Assembly: GCA_004556205.1 (NCBI GenBank)
Contig: SFIL01000009.1
Coordinates: 1-29,712, forward strand
DNA: 29,712 bases
Source of the DNA: Clostridiales bacterium
GTDB lineage: Bacteria > Bacillota > Clostridia > Oscillospirales > Oscillospiraceae
Direction of reading: 5' to 3'
The translations under genes and the position numbers were made by a program. Shown here one piece after another: positions 7,749 to 17,100 of this stretch. Under the pieces are notes generated by a model. That model was given only the letters and a program-made list of their open reading frames with translations. It was not told where the DNA came from and ran no database searches. Numbering within the stretch: position 1 is the stretch's first letter; each line of letters begins with the position of its first letter.

Positions 7749-8009
7749 TCACACGATTTCGAGCTTTCTTAGCTGACTCATAAACTCCGAAACGTCCTCG
7801 CGCACCTGCGCAGGCTCAGCGTCATACTCCTGCAAAAGCCGCTGCACGATCTCCTCTTCGCTTTCAACCTCGGGAAGCATTTTCCAAATCTCCGCGCCAA
7901 CCTCATTGAGCGTGAGCATACCGTTCAGGTCGAGCGCTGTCTTGCCCGCCGGCACCAAAAGAATATCACCCGCGATCTCACGCAGGATAAAATCACGTTT
8001 GATTTTCAT
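7749..8009 (-). CDS. PqqD-family RiPP recognition element protein
   Basis: A small (86 residues) cytoplasmic protein. The pattern with FILREIAGDILLVPAG at the start, LNGMLTLNEVGAEIWKML in the middle and a C-terminal helix pair (EEEIVQRLLQEYD, EFMSQLRKLEIV) is typical of PqqD-like winged-helix domains that bind the leader of a RiPP precursor and present it to the radical SAM enzyme. The start is the ATG at 8009, six bases after GGAGG; it overlaps the radical SAM stop codon as ATGA, indicating translational coupling. It is the last gene of the unit. No clear terminator is seen between its stop and the gap promoter, so read-through into gap is possible. Confidence 0.9.
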   Translation of the reverse strand: MKIKRDFILREIAGDILLVPAGKTALDLNGMLTLNEVGAEIWKMLPEVESEEEIVQRLLQEYDAEPAQVREDVSEFMSQLRKLEIV

Positions 8010-9127
8010 AATTTTCCTCCATATTCTGTTTGCCAGTATTGCATCATGGCATTGATATAGCTTTGTTTCATTTGACAAATATATTCCGGCTTGCCGGTGA
8101 AGCTTCCCGTTTCACAATAGCACATTGCCGCACAAGCGTGACAAACATCTTTGATTTTACACTTTACGCATTCCGGCGGAAGTCTGATTGCCGCAGCGTT
8201 GGCTTTGGTTTGCTTCCATGCTTCAGCAAATCCGAGCTGTAAAACATCCACAGCAGGCTCTGCCATCTGACCGCATGGCAGCATTTTCCCATCCCAGTCG
8301 ATCCAGAAAGTCGTGATTCCGGCACGGCAATGGATGCCCTCGCCGACTACATCGCCGCATTCTTCCTCGCTCTGTGCATCGGGTGATACTCCATCCCGCA
8401 ATGCTTGAATGCGCAGCAAAAACTGTTCCCTTGTGCAGCGAGAAAAATCAAACTGCGCCTGTATTCTCCCGGCTTCTTCCGCATCCATGCGGAAATTCTG
8501 CCCGCGCATTTCAGGATGCAGGCGGACGGGCGGAAACATATACGGTGTCGCCTGGGTATGGATCTGCAATTCCTTAGCCGTTTCATACACCGACTGCATA
8601 TCCTGACTGTTGGCGGGTGTGACAGACATATTGACCTTAACATCAATTCCCGCCTCACGCAAAGCGCGGATATTCCGAATCACCCTGTCATATGCCGGAA
8701 CGCCGCATTGGCGTTTGTAGGTTTCGTTGCCCGTTCCGTAAAGGGAGATATTGATTCTCGTGGGAGGATCCTTTCGGAACAGTTCCAAAAGCTTTCCTTC
8801 CAGCAGCAGTCCGTTAGAGTTAATCGAAACCATAAGTCCCATTTCCTTGAGCTTATGAAACAGCTCCGGGAAATCCGGGCGAAGCGTCGGCTCACCGCCG
8901 GTCAACAGCAAAAAAACCATTCCGGCATCCTTGGCCTCTTTGCCGATTTCCAGCCATTCCTCCGTTGTCAGCTCTCTTCCGCGCTTCTCCTGCTCCTCCT
9001 GTGTCAGATGCACATAGCACATCTTACAGTTAAAGTTGCAGCGCGGCGTCAGCTCAAACGTACCGCCAATGGGCAGGCCGAGCTGCCTGCCCTTCGTATG
9101 AAGATATTTCGCCAATCTCGGTTCCAT
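8006..9127 (-). CDS. Radical SAM/SPASM peptide-modifying enzyme
   Basis: The 373-residue protein has the radical SAM cluster motif CNFNCKMC (Cys30, Cys34, Cys37), LLLTGGEPTLRPDF (the GGEP S-adenosylmethionine contact) and NSNGLLL. After residue 265 it has a cysteine-rich SPASM region: a CRAG motif at Cys267, LPCGQM, then a dense group of Cys between about 310 and 360 (CVKC, CHACAAMC). SPASM domains carry auxiliary iron-sulfur clusters and are typical of enzymes that crosslink or rearrange ribosomally made peptides. The ATG follows AAGGAG by seven bases. The next gene is a stand-alone PqqD-like leader binder, overlapping by four bases. The likely substrate is the small Cys-containing peptide encoded upstream. 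The exact chemistry (thioether, C-C bond or other) cannot be read from the sequence. Confidence 0.92.
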   Translation of the reverse strand: MEPRLAKYLHTKGRQLGLPIGGTFELTPRCNFNCKMCYVHLTQEEQEKRGRELTTEEWLEIGKEAKDAGMVFLLLTGGEPTLRPDFPELFHKLKEMGLMVSINSNGLLLEGKLLELFRKDPPTRINISLYGTGNETYKRQCGVPAYDRVIRNIRALREAGIDVKVNMSVTPANSQDMQSVYETAKELQIHTQATPYMFPPVRLHPEMRGQNFRMDAEEAGRIQAQFDFSRCTREQFLLRIQALRDGVSPDAQSEEECGDVVGEGIHCRAGITTFWIDWDGKMLPCGQMAEPAVDVLQLGFAEAWKQTKANAAAIRLPPECVKCKIKDVCHACAAMCYCETGSFTGKPEYICQMKQSYINAMMQYWQTEYGGKL

Positions 9128-9139
9128 ATCGATTCTCCT

Positions 9140-10000
9140 TTATCTCAGCGCGTCCTCTAAAATCTTGACCGCCGATTCCTCCGGCAAACAGATCAGTTCA
9201 TAAACCGGCACAGCCGCAGCGACTCTCGAAGCCACATCTAACGCGCGCCCGATCATCTCCGGATTCCATTTCGGTACCGGCATCTGACTCAGCAGCCGTT
9301 TGACCGACGCAAGCTCCGGCAAGCGCCGAAGCTGATTCTCTCTTCCCTGGTCCAGCATTACAATGGCGCGGATGGGTGCCGCCGTATTGGTGCAGATGCC
9401 GGAAGTTCCTGCGTAAGGAAGACCGCACGCATATTCTATGCCGTCTATGCTTCTCAAGAGGGTTCTGTCACCGTTTCTGACAGGCGCGTTCCGAAATTTT
9501 TCCCACAGCGCCGCCTGCGTGGACTTTCCAATACCGGATCTGCCGGAAAACAAGATTGCTTTTCCTTCCCTTTCGATCCACGACGAATGCAGCACGGCTC
9601 TGTCATGGCGCAGCAGCAGTTCCTCGATTCCGATGCAGGACAGAATCTGCTGAAACGACCAGCTCAGTCTCGATTCGCAGATCTGAAGCTCCAGCGTATT
9701 CGGCAAATCATTCCGATAGATCACATGGGCATAATCCCGTCCGGTTTCTTCCCAATCGCGGCGGTAAAAGCGATGCGTTTCATTTTCGCAGCAGTAACAG
9801 CGCAGATACGGCGACTCAAAGTCGGGCTTTTTACCGGCAGGATATGCAATATCGAAAACACTTTTAATGTTAACGCGAATATCCGCCTCACCGTCGGAAA
9901 CAAAGAACATCGGTAGGTTTTCCTGCTCCTGCGTTTTCGGCATCCAACCGGTAAACAAGAAGGTTAGACCGCCGATACGCGCTTTTCGCTCATTACTCAT
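9140..10000 (-). CDS. HPr-kinase-like P-loop protein, possible RiPP kinase
   Basis: 286 residues. Residues about 1-130 are an N-terminal domain of unknown fold. Then comes HDRAVLHSSWI, the Walker A loop GRSGIGKST (Gly153-Thr161, Lys159), RNGDRTLL, GLPYAGTSGI and PIRAIVMLDQGRENQLRRL. This pattern is that of the HPr kinase/phosphorylase C-terminal-like family found in RiPP clusters, not of true HprK. In the paeninodin-type lasso peptide clusters a related protein phosphorylates the C-terminal serine of the precursor; the precursor here also ends in serine. It overlaps the preceding membrane-protein gene by eight bases and is followed after 12 bases by the radical SAM gene, so the three are one translational unit. 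Kinase activity is inference; related proteins in other clusters have no proven role. Confidence 0.85.
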   Translation of the reverse strand: MSNERKARIGGLTFLFTGWMPKTQEQENLPMFFVSDGEADIRVNIKSVFDIAYPAGKKPDFESPYLRCYCCENETHRFYRRDWEETGRDYAHVIYRNDLPNTLELQICESRLSWSFQQILSCIGIEELLLRHDRAVLHSSWIEREGKAILFSGRSGIGKSTQAALWEKFRNAPVRNGDRTLLRSIDGIEYACGLPYAGTSGICTNTAAPIRAIVMLDQGRENQLRRLPELASVKRLLSQMPVPKWNPEMIGRALDVASRVAAAVPVYELICLPEESAVKILEDALR

Positions 10001-10754
10001 AACTCATATACATAATCGCGGATTTCTCAAGAGAATAATGCTGCTGCATACACTGCGCAATCTCTCCGGCCTTGATGCCGCCCGAAAAACGGGCACGGTA
10101 GGTAATACCGCCGATGAACAGACCGTATTCATAATTCTTATAGAACAGCGACACATCGCTCTCGATGTCCCTTCCGCTGATGTTTTCAATATTGATAACG
10201 CCGTCAGACGGATATACATTAAAATCATTGCCGAAATCCGTGATCAAGTTGTTCGGCTCAGCATATTGCTCACAGATCGGTTTGGAAAGAACCATTGTGT
10301 TATCATAAGTCAATCTGTTCTTCTCCATTACCAAAGCATAAGAGCCCGCAGGCAGCGCACTCAGCTCAAAGGTGGCTGTCTCCCCGCCGCAATCGACAGT
10401 GATCAAGCCGTATTCCACCAAATCGCTGCTGATATTCTTAACTACGATCGTAAGGACATCCGTGACCTGCTCGTTCGAACCGTCTTCCACATAGGTACCG
10501 GAATAGGTACCCATGCAGGCAACAGAGAATTTCTCGTTCAGATCACCGAACGGCGCCTCCTTCAACACTGTGAAGCCGGGCACATCGAAGGGCATTTCAG
10601 CACCGGCTTTTTCTACCTCGGGAAGCTCGTCTTTCGATGCCCCAAAAAGCAATACCAACACGGCTATGACCACAAGCAGCATAAAGCCAAGTACGATCCA
10701 TGTATCACGCTTCGCTTTTTCGGACCGATTCTTTTTCGTGTAGGACATGATCAA
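9993..10754 (-). CDS. Membrane-anchored protein of RiPP locus, function unknown
   Basis: 253 residues from the TTG at 10754, which lies seven bases after AAAGGA; the in-frame ATG two codons later has a looser spacing, so either is possible. A basic N terminus (KKNRSEKAKRD) is followed by one hydrophobic segment at about 19-38, so the protein should be anchored in the membrane with about 210 residues outside. The outer part is beta-rich (VLTIVVKNISSDLVEYG, GVINIENISGRDIES, FIGGITYRARFSGGIKAGE) and looks like one or two Ig-like folds. No enzyme motif is seen. It ends by overlapping the HPr-kinase-like gene. A role in immunity, export or display of the modified peptide is possible from context but is not shown. 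Confidence 0.8.
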   Translation of the reverse strand: MIMSYTKKNRSEKAKRDTWIVLGFMLLVVIAVLVLLFGASKDELPEVEKAGAEMPFDVPGFTVLKEAPFGDLNEKFSVACMGTYSGTYVEDGSNEQVTDVLTIVVKNISSDLVEYGLITVDCGGETATFELSALPAGSYALVMEKNRLTYDNTMVLSKPICEQYAEPNNLITDFGNDFNVYPSDGVINIENISGRDIESDVSLFYKNYEYGLFIGGITYRARFSGGIKAGEIAQCMQQHYSLEKSAIMYMSYE

Positions 10755-10799
10755 ACTGAAATCCTTTCCATATTTTTGCAGTTTTTATACGAATCACCT

Positions 10800-10825
10800 A
10801 CTAAAATGGACGCTTCCATTTTAGT
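10800..10825 (-). promoter_or_regulatory. Stem-loop before membrane-protein gene
   Basis: A perfect 11-bp stem ACTAAAATGGA/TCCATTTTAGT with a four-base loop, about 46 bases upstream of the TTG start. Together with the next hairpin it fills the only sizeable gap inside the RiPP unit. The T run after it on the minus strand is poor, so it is more likely an mRNA-end or processing structure than a classical terminator. Confidence 0.55.
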
Positions 10826-10861
10826 TGTGCAAGGCGCATCGTCGGTGGTTCGTAATTACAA

Positions 10862-10891
10862 CAATGTGGAAGCCCGAAGGCTTCCACATTG
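10862..10891 (-). terminator. UUCG-loop hairpin after precursor peptide gene
   Basis: A perfect 13-bp stem CAATGTGGAAGCC/GGCTTCCACATTG. On the minus-strand RNA the loop is UUCG closed by C-G, an exceptionally stable tetraloop. It begins 11 bases after the precursor stop codon. The following bases (TTGTAATT) are only moderately T-rich, so it may be a partial terminator or a 3' stabiliser that gives the precursor more mRNA than the enzymes downstream. Confidence 0.6.
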
Positions 10892-10902
10892 CGTAGAATG
10901 TT

Positions 10903-11124
10903 TTAAGAAGGGAATACGACGTCCTGCGGAATTTCGTTAGCGACTTCAATATATTCACAGGTGCCGACTAATTCGGTAAAGACATTACATTCAAAGTCTT
11001 CACTATACCATGTGCAGGTATATTTATCAGCATGCTGTGCCGGAACCATGCAGGAGGTTGTGATCGCATCCATCAGTGTGAAATCTTCATAAAAGAGTTC
11101 GGGCTTTGTATAAACTTTTCTCAT
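10903..11124 (-). CDS. Putative RiPP precursor peptide, four cysteines
   Basis: 73 residues from the ATG at 11124, seven bases after AAGGTG; an upstream in-frame TTG at 11130 is too close to that site. The N-terminal part (MRKVYTKPELFYEDF, then LMDAITTS) has the leader-like pattern K-x-Y-x-x-P-E-h-x-x-E-x-F seen in many short Clostridia peptides next to modifying enzymes. The C-terminal part carries Cys25, Cys37, Cys46 and Cys56, several acidic and aromatic residues, and ends VVFPS with Ser73 last. There is no signal peptide and no double-glycine cleavage site. It is followed by genes for a PqqD-like protein, a radical SAM/SPASM enzyme and an HPr-kinase-like protein. The assignment as substrate of these enzymes is inference from size, composition and place. 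Confidence 0.72.
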   Translation of the reverse strand: MRKVYTKPELFYEDFTLMDAITTSCMVPAQHADKYTCTWYSEDFECNVFTELVGTCEYIEVANEIPQDVVFPS

Positions 11125-11152
11125 AACCAATCACCTTCACTTTCACATTAAT

Positions 11153-11181
11153 AAGATATCACACTTATTCCGGTTGTGCAA
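11153..11181 (-). promoter_or_regulatory. Possible precursor promoter at end of the giant gene
   Basis: Minus strand: TTGCAC (11181-11176), 17-base spacer, TATCTT (11158-11153) preceded by TGA, an extended -10. It overlaps the last codons of the giant gene and would start RNA about 20 bases before the precursor ATG. The -35 matches only three of six, so it is tentative. Confidence 0.4.
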
Positions 11182-14100
11182 GCATTTTTTCAGCCCGCAT
11201 GAAAATAATTGCAATTTCAGCTCTTGTCGCATTGCCCACAGGATCCAGCTTACCGTCTTCCTTACCGTTAACGATCATGTTCTCAACCGCCCACTGCATT
11301 GCGGTGTATGCATATTCGGAAACCATAGCATTGTCCGCGAAAGCACTAAGGCTCTGCTTGGATTCGGGCTTTCCTGCATAGCGCCAGAGGAAGGTAACAA
11401 GCTGTTCACGGGTGACAGGCTGACTCGGATCGAAGGTTGTCTCGCTCGTGCCGAGGGTCACGCCCTTTTCCACCGTCCAAGCAACTGCATCGGAATACCA
11501 CTCACCTTCCGGCACGTCCGTAAAGTTTGTCTTGGTCGAGGTTTCAGGCTCGCCCGCCAGACGATAAAGGATCGTTACGAGCATCGCACGGGTCAGAGTT
11601 TCTTCCGGTGCAAACTCCGTCATACTGACACCGTTCATCAAGCCGTTGTCGATCGCATACTTGACACCGTCAATGTACCATGCATCCTTTTCGATATCCG
11701 TAAAGCGGTCAATGGTGATCGGGTCAGGCTCGGGTTCGGTCGTCGGCTCCGTTGTCGGTTCGGTCGTCGGCTCGGTCGTCGGTTCAGCAGACGATTCCGT
11801 AGTCGGATCAATCGGTTCAACATTGTTGGGATCGGCAACCGTTATTTCCGTTCCATAGACAATGCCGAGCATCTTAACAGCGTTCTTCGTCTGTGTATCA
11901 TTGATCGTGAGCGTCAGGTTATTGCCGTTTGCGGTGGAGTAGCGGATATTTGTAACGTCCAAAACACCGGAACCGGAGTTGTAGATGACAATGATAGAGG
12001 AGTTGCCGTTGGACCAGCCAACCTGAGTGCCATCAAGCTCATAGTACATTTCGGTTGCGGAAGCAATCGCCTGATCCTGAAGCAGATACTTAATGCCGTT
12101 ACTGATAGACGCGACATCCATCCGCGTTGCGGTACCGTTGACTGCCTTTGCGCCGATCTGCAGATCCTGCGTCGTGATATTGGTTACATCACTTGCCAGG
12201 GAGAAGACAATGCCCTGGCCCGGAGCCAAATATACGCCGTAATTCGGACCGTATGCAGCAAAGTCATCTGCAACATTGGATTGACCCATGCCGTCAATGA
12301 TAACCGCGCCGGTGAAATCGCCGGTGGGAATGCTTCTGACAGCAGGAGTTCCTGCGTTCTTGCTTTCAACGCTGCTGACAACAGGCACATAGCCGCTGCC
12401 TGCGGTGGAGGCGTAGGTTGCTGCTGCAACAACACCGGACTTGGACGGCGTTGTATAGTTCGCAGGAACCTCTGCACCGAGCAGAATGAACGCAAGCTCA
12501 GGATAGTCAACAAAGACATTGCGGACGCCGGTAATACGCTCGACAGCGTCATTTCTGCCCATTTCCCAAGTATCCACGGGGTCTTCCTCGAGCCACTTGA
12601 GCAGAACCGCTCTGCTTTCCATAACACCGGCAGAACCATAGAAGTAAGAGGTGTTGCCCCAACGCATCAGGTGCTGCAGCATCAGTCTTGCGACGTCACC
12701 GTGCAGGTTCTGACCGTGTTTGTTGGGATCATAGTAGCCGGAGCTTTCGCCGTATGCGGTGTTGCCGCGGCTGGAGTTCTCACTGACCGAGGTCGGACGG
12801 AGCATCATGATGTCGTTCTCATCATTACCGTTAGCTCCCTTGCTGTTCGGCCATGTATGCTCACGGTTCCAAGTAGTGCCATTCCAAGTGCTGGAAATCT
12901 GCGTTGCAGAGTAGTACGAGGAGATATGCGCGGTATCACTTTCAACGCAATCCGTGTAAGCGTACATCGACTTGGTGCCATCATAACTCGTTGTGCTGGT
13001 CTGCTTCTCTACGAGCATATTGTGGATTGCTGTGCCGAGCGCGCTTGTGTAGAAGCCGGTATCCGTGCCGCTGTCGCCGGCAAGGGCGGAAAGCGTCTTG
13101 TAGGAGTAGGAGCCGGTGTAGTAAGCTGCCGCCGGCGCAGTCAGGAAGGTTGCCGTGGTATCTCTGGTGCCCCAGTTATAAACTCTACCGTTTTCAGTGC
13201 CGATGTAGTTGACGGTGACATCCGTGCTCTGTTCCGCAACAGTGATTATGCAGGTTGCGGAATAGATGTTGCCATCCGGTGCCAAAACATTGACTGTGAT
13301 GGTCGCATTTCCTGCGGTGCTGCCCGAGAGCAGGCTGCCGGTTTCATCAACTACAACGATATTATTATTGTCAGAGATGAATTCAATGCTATCTGCTGCA
13401 ACCACCGTGCCGTTGTTTGTCAGAACCGCACTCAGACTTGCAGTGGAATCAAGCGGCATCGTCAGGCTTGCGGGCGTCACAGTGACTACATAGTTGTCCG
13501 TCAGCTCTGCCGCCTGCAGCGTAAAGGTGTAGGTCGTGGTGCCGCTGCCGGAGCCGGCTGCCTTGTAGAGCGTCAGCGCGCCGCCGGTACTGGAAGAGTA
13601 GGTTGCAAAGCCGTAGGCGCCGTTTTTGCGGAGATTTGCATTGATGTTGTTTGCGTCATTGTATTTGTTGACAAACTCATAGGTAGAGGAGCCGCTTGCA
13701 GTCCACAGGGATTTGTCATCCGCGCGATCTCTACTCAGTGCAGCGTTGTTTTTGCTACCGTTGGAGGCCGCATAATTGCCACTGGAGGCATTGTAAATGG
13801 TGACGTAGCTTCCGCTCGGGGCAATGTGCCAAATCAGATCAGCATTTGGGTTTGAAACAACATTGTTTGATGGAGTTACGGTGGTGAAGCTAAGTCTGTT
13901 GCTGGAAAGGGCAGCTTTCATTGCAGCGTTATCGTAGGTGATGAGGTAGTCACCCTCCACGATGCTGCCGGAGAATTTCTCGAAATCGGTAGAAGATCCG
14001 CTGCCGGAGCCGCCGAAGGAGTAGAGCGGATAGAAGACTGCATCGTCTTGAATTGTCACTACCTCGCCGGGTGCATAGTAGCTGGGAGCGGTTTCGGAGT

Positions 14101-17100
14101 CAGCGGAGGTTTCCGTTGCCCAGCCAACAAGGGTGTAGGTCTGCGCGTTGTAGGTTGACGGGATGGAAACTGCCGTCGGCAGGGTGATGTTGTTACCGTC
14201 ACGGCTGTTGCCGGAGTAGGTAACGCCCTCCTGCATGATGTAGCTGACGGCATAGTCCGAGCTTTCGGTGTAGCTGTCGCCGCAGCGAGAGCAGGTATAG
14301 GTGGTAACATTGCCCACCACGGAGGTTACCTGATAATCGTGACCGAGTGCGGGGAGGACAGTAACGGAAACGGTCTTGCCGCAATCGTTACAGGTCACGG
14401 TTACAGAGCCGTCGGTCAGGCAGGCCGCATCAACAGTAACGGTCGTAGTGTTCGCATGCTGGCAAGTCTTTGCAAGCTCGGTGGTAAAGTAGTAATCCAT
14501 ACCGCCCTTGACCGCAAGCTCCATCTTGGTTCCGTTGTTCGCGCCGTAGGTGCGGAAGCTACTGTTATTGTAGGAGCGCAGGCGTGCAGCCGCGCCGGAA
14601 CTGGTCACGGTCGGATAGTACATATTATCGCTGAATGTCCAGTATCTGGTAGCAATGCTGCTCCAAGCAAGGTTGCCGGAGCTTGCCGCCATGATGTACA
14701 GATAGCCTTTATCAGCATTGTAAACGGTATAGCCGTTTTCGGACGCCGTGAAGGTCAGCTCCAGCGTTCCGTCGGGTGCGGAAGCAGCAGTGCCGTTTGC
14801 GTCAAAGGTGAAGGCATCGGTTGTTACCCCACCGTGACCGCTAGGGGTACCGGAGATGGTGCCGTTGAATGCGTGACCATCCGCCGTCAGCAGCGCGTAG
14901 GTTCCTTCGCCGACAGAGGCAAGGTCGGTGACCTTCGTCCAGCCGGAGCCGGAGCCTGCAGCACCGTAAGTGTACAGTGCGTAGAATTCCATATCGGAAG
15001 ACAGGTCAATCACTGCGCCTGCTTTATAATAGGTCTGCGCAGCAGTCGTATCACTCAGGCTGTTGCCGAGCCAGCCAACAAAGGTATAGCTGTGGGCGTC
15101 GTAGGCAGCCGGTGCTTCCACCGCTGCGGGCATCGTAGCGGAGTCGCCCGTCTGCGCTGCCGGAGCAGTAGCGCCTTCAGGTACATGGAAGGTTGCGGTA
15201 TAGCCGCCCAGCGCCGGAATGGACTCCGTGTAGGAGTAGCCGCAGCCTGTGCAGGTATAGGTTCTGACACCTTCTGTGGTCTGCGTCGGCTGGGTCGTGA
15301 CTTCACTGGTAAAGACGCAAGCCTCCGTTTCATAGTAGGAGCAGGTTTCCGCGGTGCAGGTGTGGGTATGGGTGCTGGGATCACTGTCAGCGTCATGCAC
15401 CCAAGCGCCAAAGGTATGCGTATGCGTCTCGTCAGCATAGACCGTAATCATCGGAGAATGGATCGCACTTGCATAGATGGTCTGCGTTGCGGGATCCTTG
15501 AGCTGCAGGGTAGCATAGGTCGTGCCGCTGCCGTTTGCAATGACAACATTGGAGTTGTTCATGCAGGTCATGATATTTCTGGTGTTGCTGGACCAGTATT
15601 CGGTCAGCGTACCGCTTATTGCATCGAGCTTTGCCTGGATCGAGGCCTGCACGGCTGCGTCACCGCATTCATCTGCGGTGAGCGTATAATGCAGCATGGT
15701 GGTAGAGGGCAGACCATTGTAGCCGCCGACACCCAGCTCGGTAGCATCCGCAGTAATGTTGACATGGAAGTATGCGGTATTCGCCACACCGCCGCAGTAG
15801 TTACAATACTGAACGAAGCTGCCGCGGTTGCAAGTGGTTGCGCTGGTGGTATTTCTTGCTCTGGAATAGAAGGTCCAATCAGACCATTCCTTGTCGACAT
15901 GGTCACAGACAACAACTGTGCCGGAGCCGAAGCCGGCTTCCTTAACCGCGTCGCTAAGGCTGATGTACTTATACTCCGCTGCATGACCGTCGACCGGGTT
16001 ATGGATGCGGACGCCGTCGAAGATGAAGTCGTAAGAGCCGTCGCCCTGACGGTCATATGCCGCAGAGTAAACCGGCTTTACCGTTACGGTGTATGTGCCG
16101 TAAGGCAGATCGGTCACCTTCAGAATGGGGATCTGATAGTAGTTACCGTCGGAGTTTTCCCCTGTGCTGGGCAGCCAGTTGGAGGTATACTCCACGAGTA
16201 CATAAGTACCATTTACATCCTGCATTGAATCAAACTGGTTTGCGCTGTCATAGTATTTGTCGCTCATATTCTTTGCAGGGGTATACCACACGGTATTTTC
16301 AACGAACTGTTTCAGCTCGCTGTCATAGTAATAATTGCCTGCTACGTCGGGAATATAGGATTCCCCTTCCAGCTTGTAGCGGGTAACTTCCTTCAGACCG
16401 TATCTGGTGTAGCCATCTTCCACATAGGTGTAGCCACGGAAGATATCAATGATCTGAGAGAGCTTTTTGCCGGTGTTAGGATCGGTGACGACTGCGCCGT
16501 CCGCGTCCTTGACCGTCAGCATGATCGCACCGGTGTTATTGGTGGTAGCGGAAATGATGTCAAAGCCGGTGCCCGCAAAGCTGAAGGTCACGCTGGGCTT
16601 ATCACCCTTCTTAAGGGTCGTCATCTTTGCCGTACCGCCGGAGTACATGGCGTATTCCGCGTGGTTGGCATCATACTCAAAGGCATCTGCCGTGTCGAGG
16701 CTGCTGGTCTGCTCCGCGACCAAAGTGCCGTCCGTAACATCCACCCAGTTGCCGCTGAAGGTGAAAATACCGGAATAGGTATCCTCGTAGTAAATGCTGT
16801 CAGCCGTCTTGAGGGTGACCGTTGCTTCAGAGGAGGTCGCCGCACCGTTGACGGTGCCGGAAAGCGTATAGGTGAAGGTCTGGTCGGTCGTCTGCCAGCC
16901 ACTCGGCGTATAGGTGAAGGTGCCGTCGCCGTTTGCGCTCACGCCCGTGGGCAGAGTGCCTGCCGCGACACTGACGGTGACGTTGTAGTTATCGTTCGTC
17001 AGAACGTTGAAGGATACGGGAAGCGCCCAGTCAATGATAACCGTATCGTTGACCGCTTCGAGAACCTCTTGCACCGTTTGCGCCTTGACAACGATCGTGA

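Noticed and set aside
9140..10000. True HPr kinase/phosphorylase acting in carbon control
   Set aside because: The N-terminal half does not match HprK, the later motifs follow the RiPP-associated branch, and the gene overlaps RiPP genes.
7749..11124. Lasso peptide cluster
   Set aside because: PqqD-like and HPr-kinase-like proteins are shared with lasso clusters, but there is no asparagine-synthetase-like cyclase and no transglutaminase-like protease, while a radical SAM/SPASM enzyme is present.
11174..13855. A long open frame of 893 codons on the plus strand, with others of 629 and 687 codons at 14339-16228 and 17903-19966
   Set aside because: They lie antisense to the continuous giant gene. 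Their predicted proteins are rich in Arg, Cys, His and Gly without domain patterns, as expected from the codon bias of the real gene.
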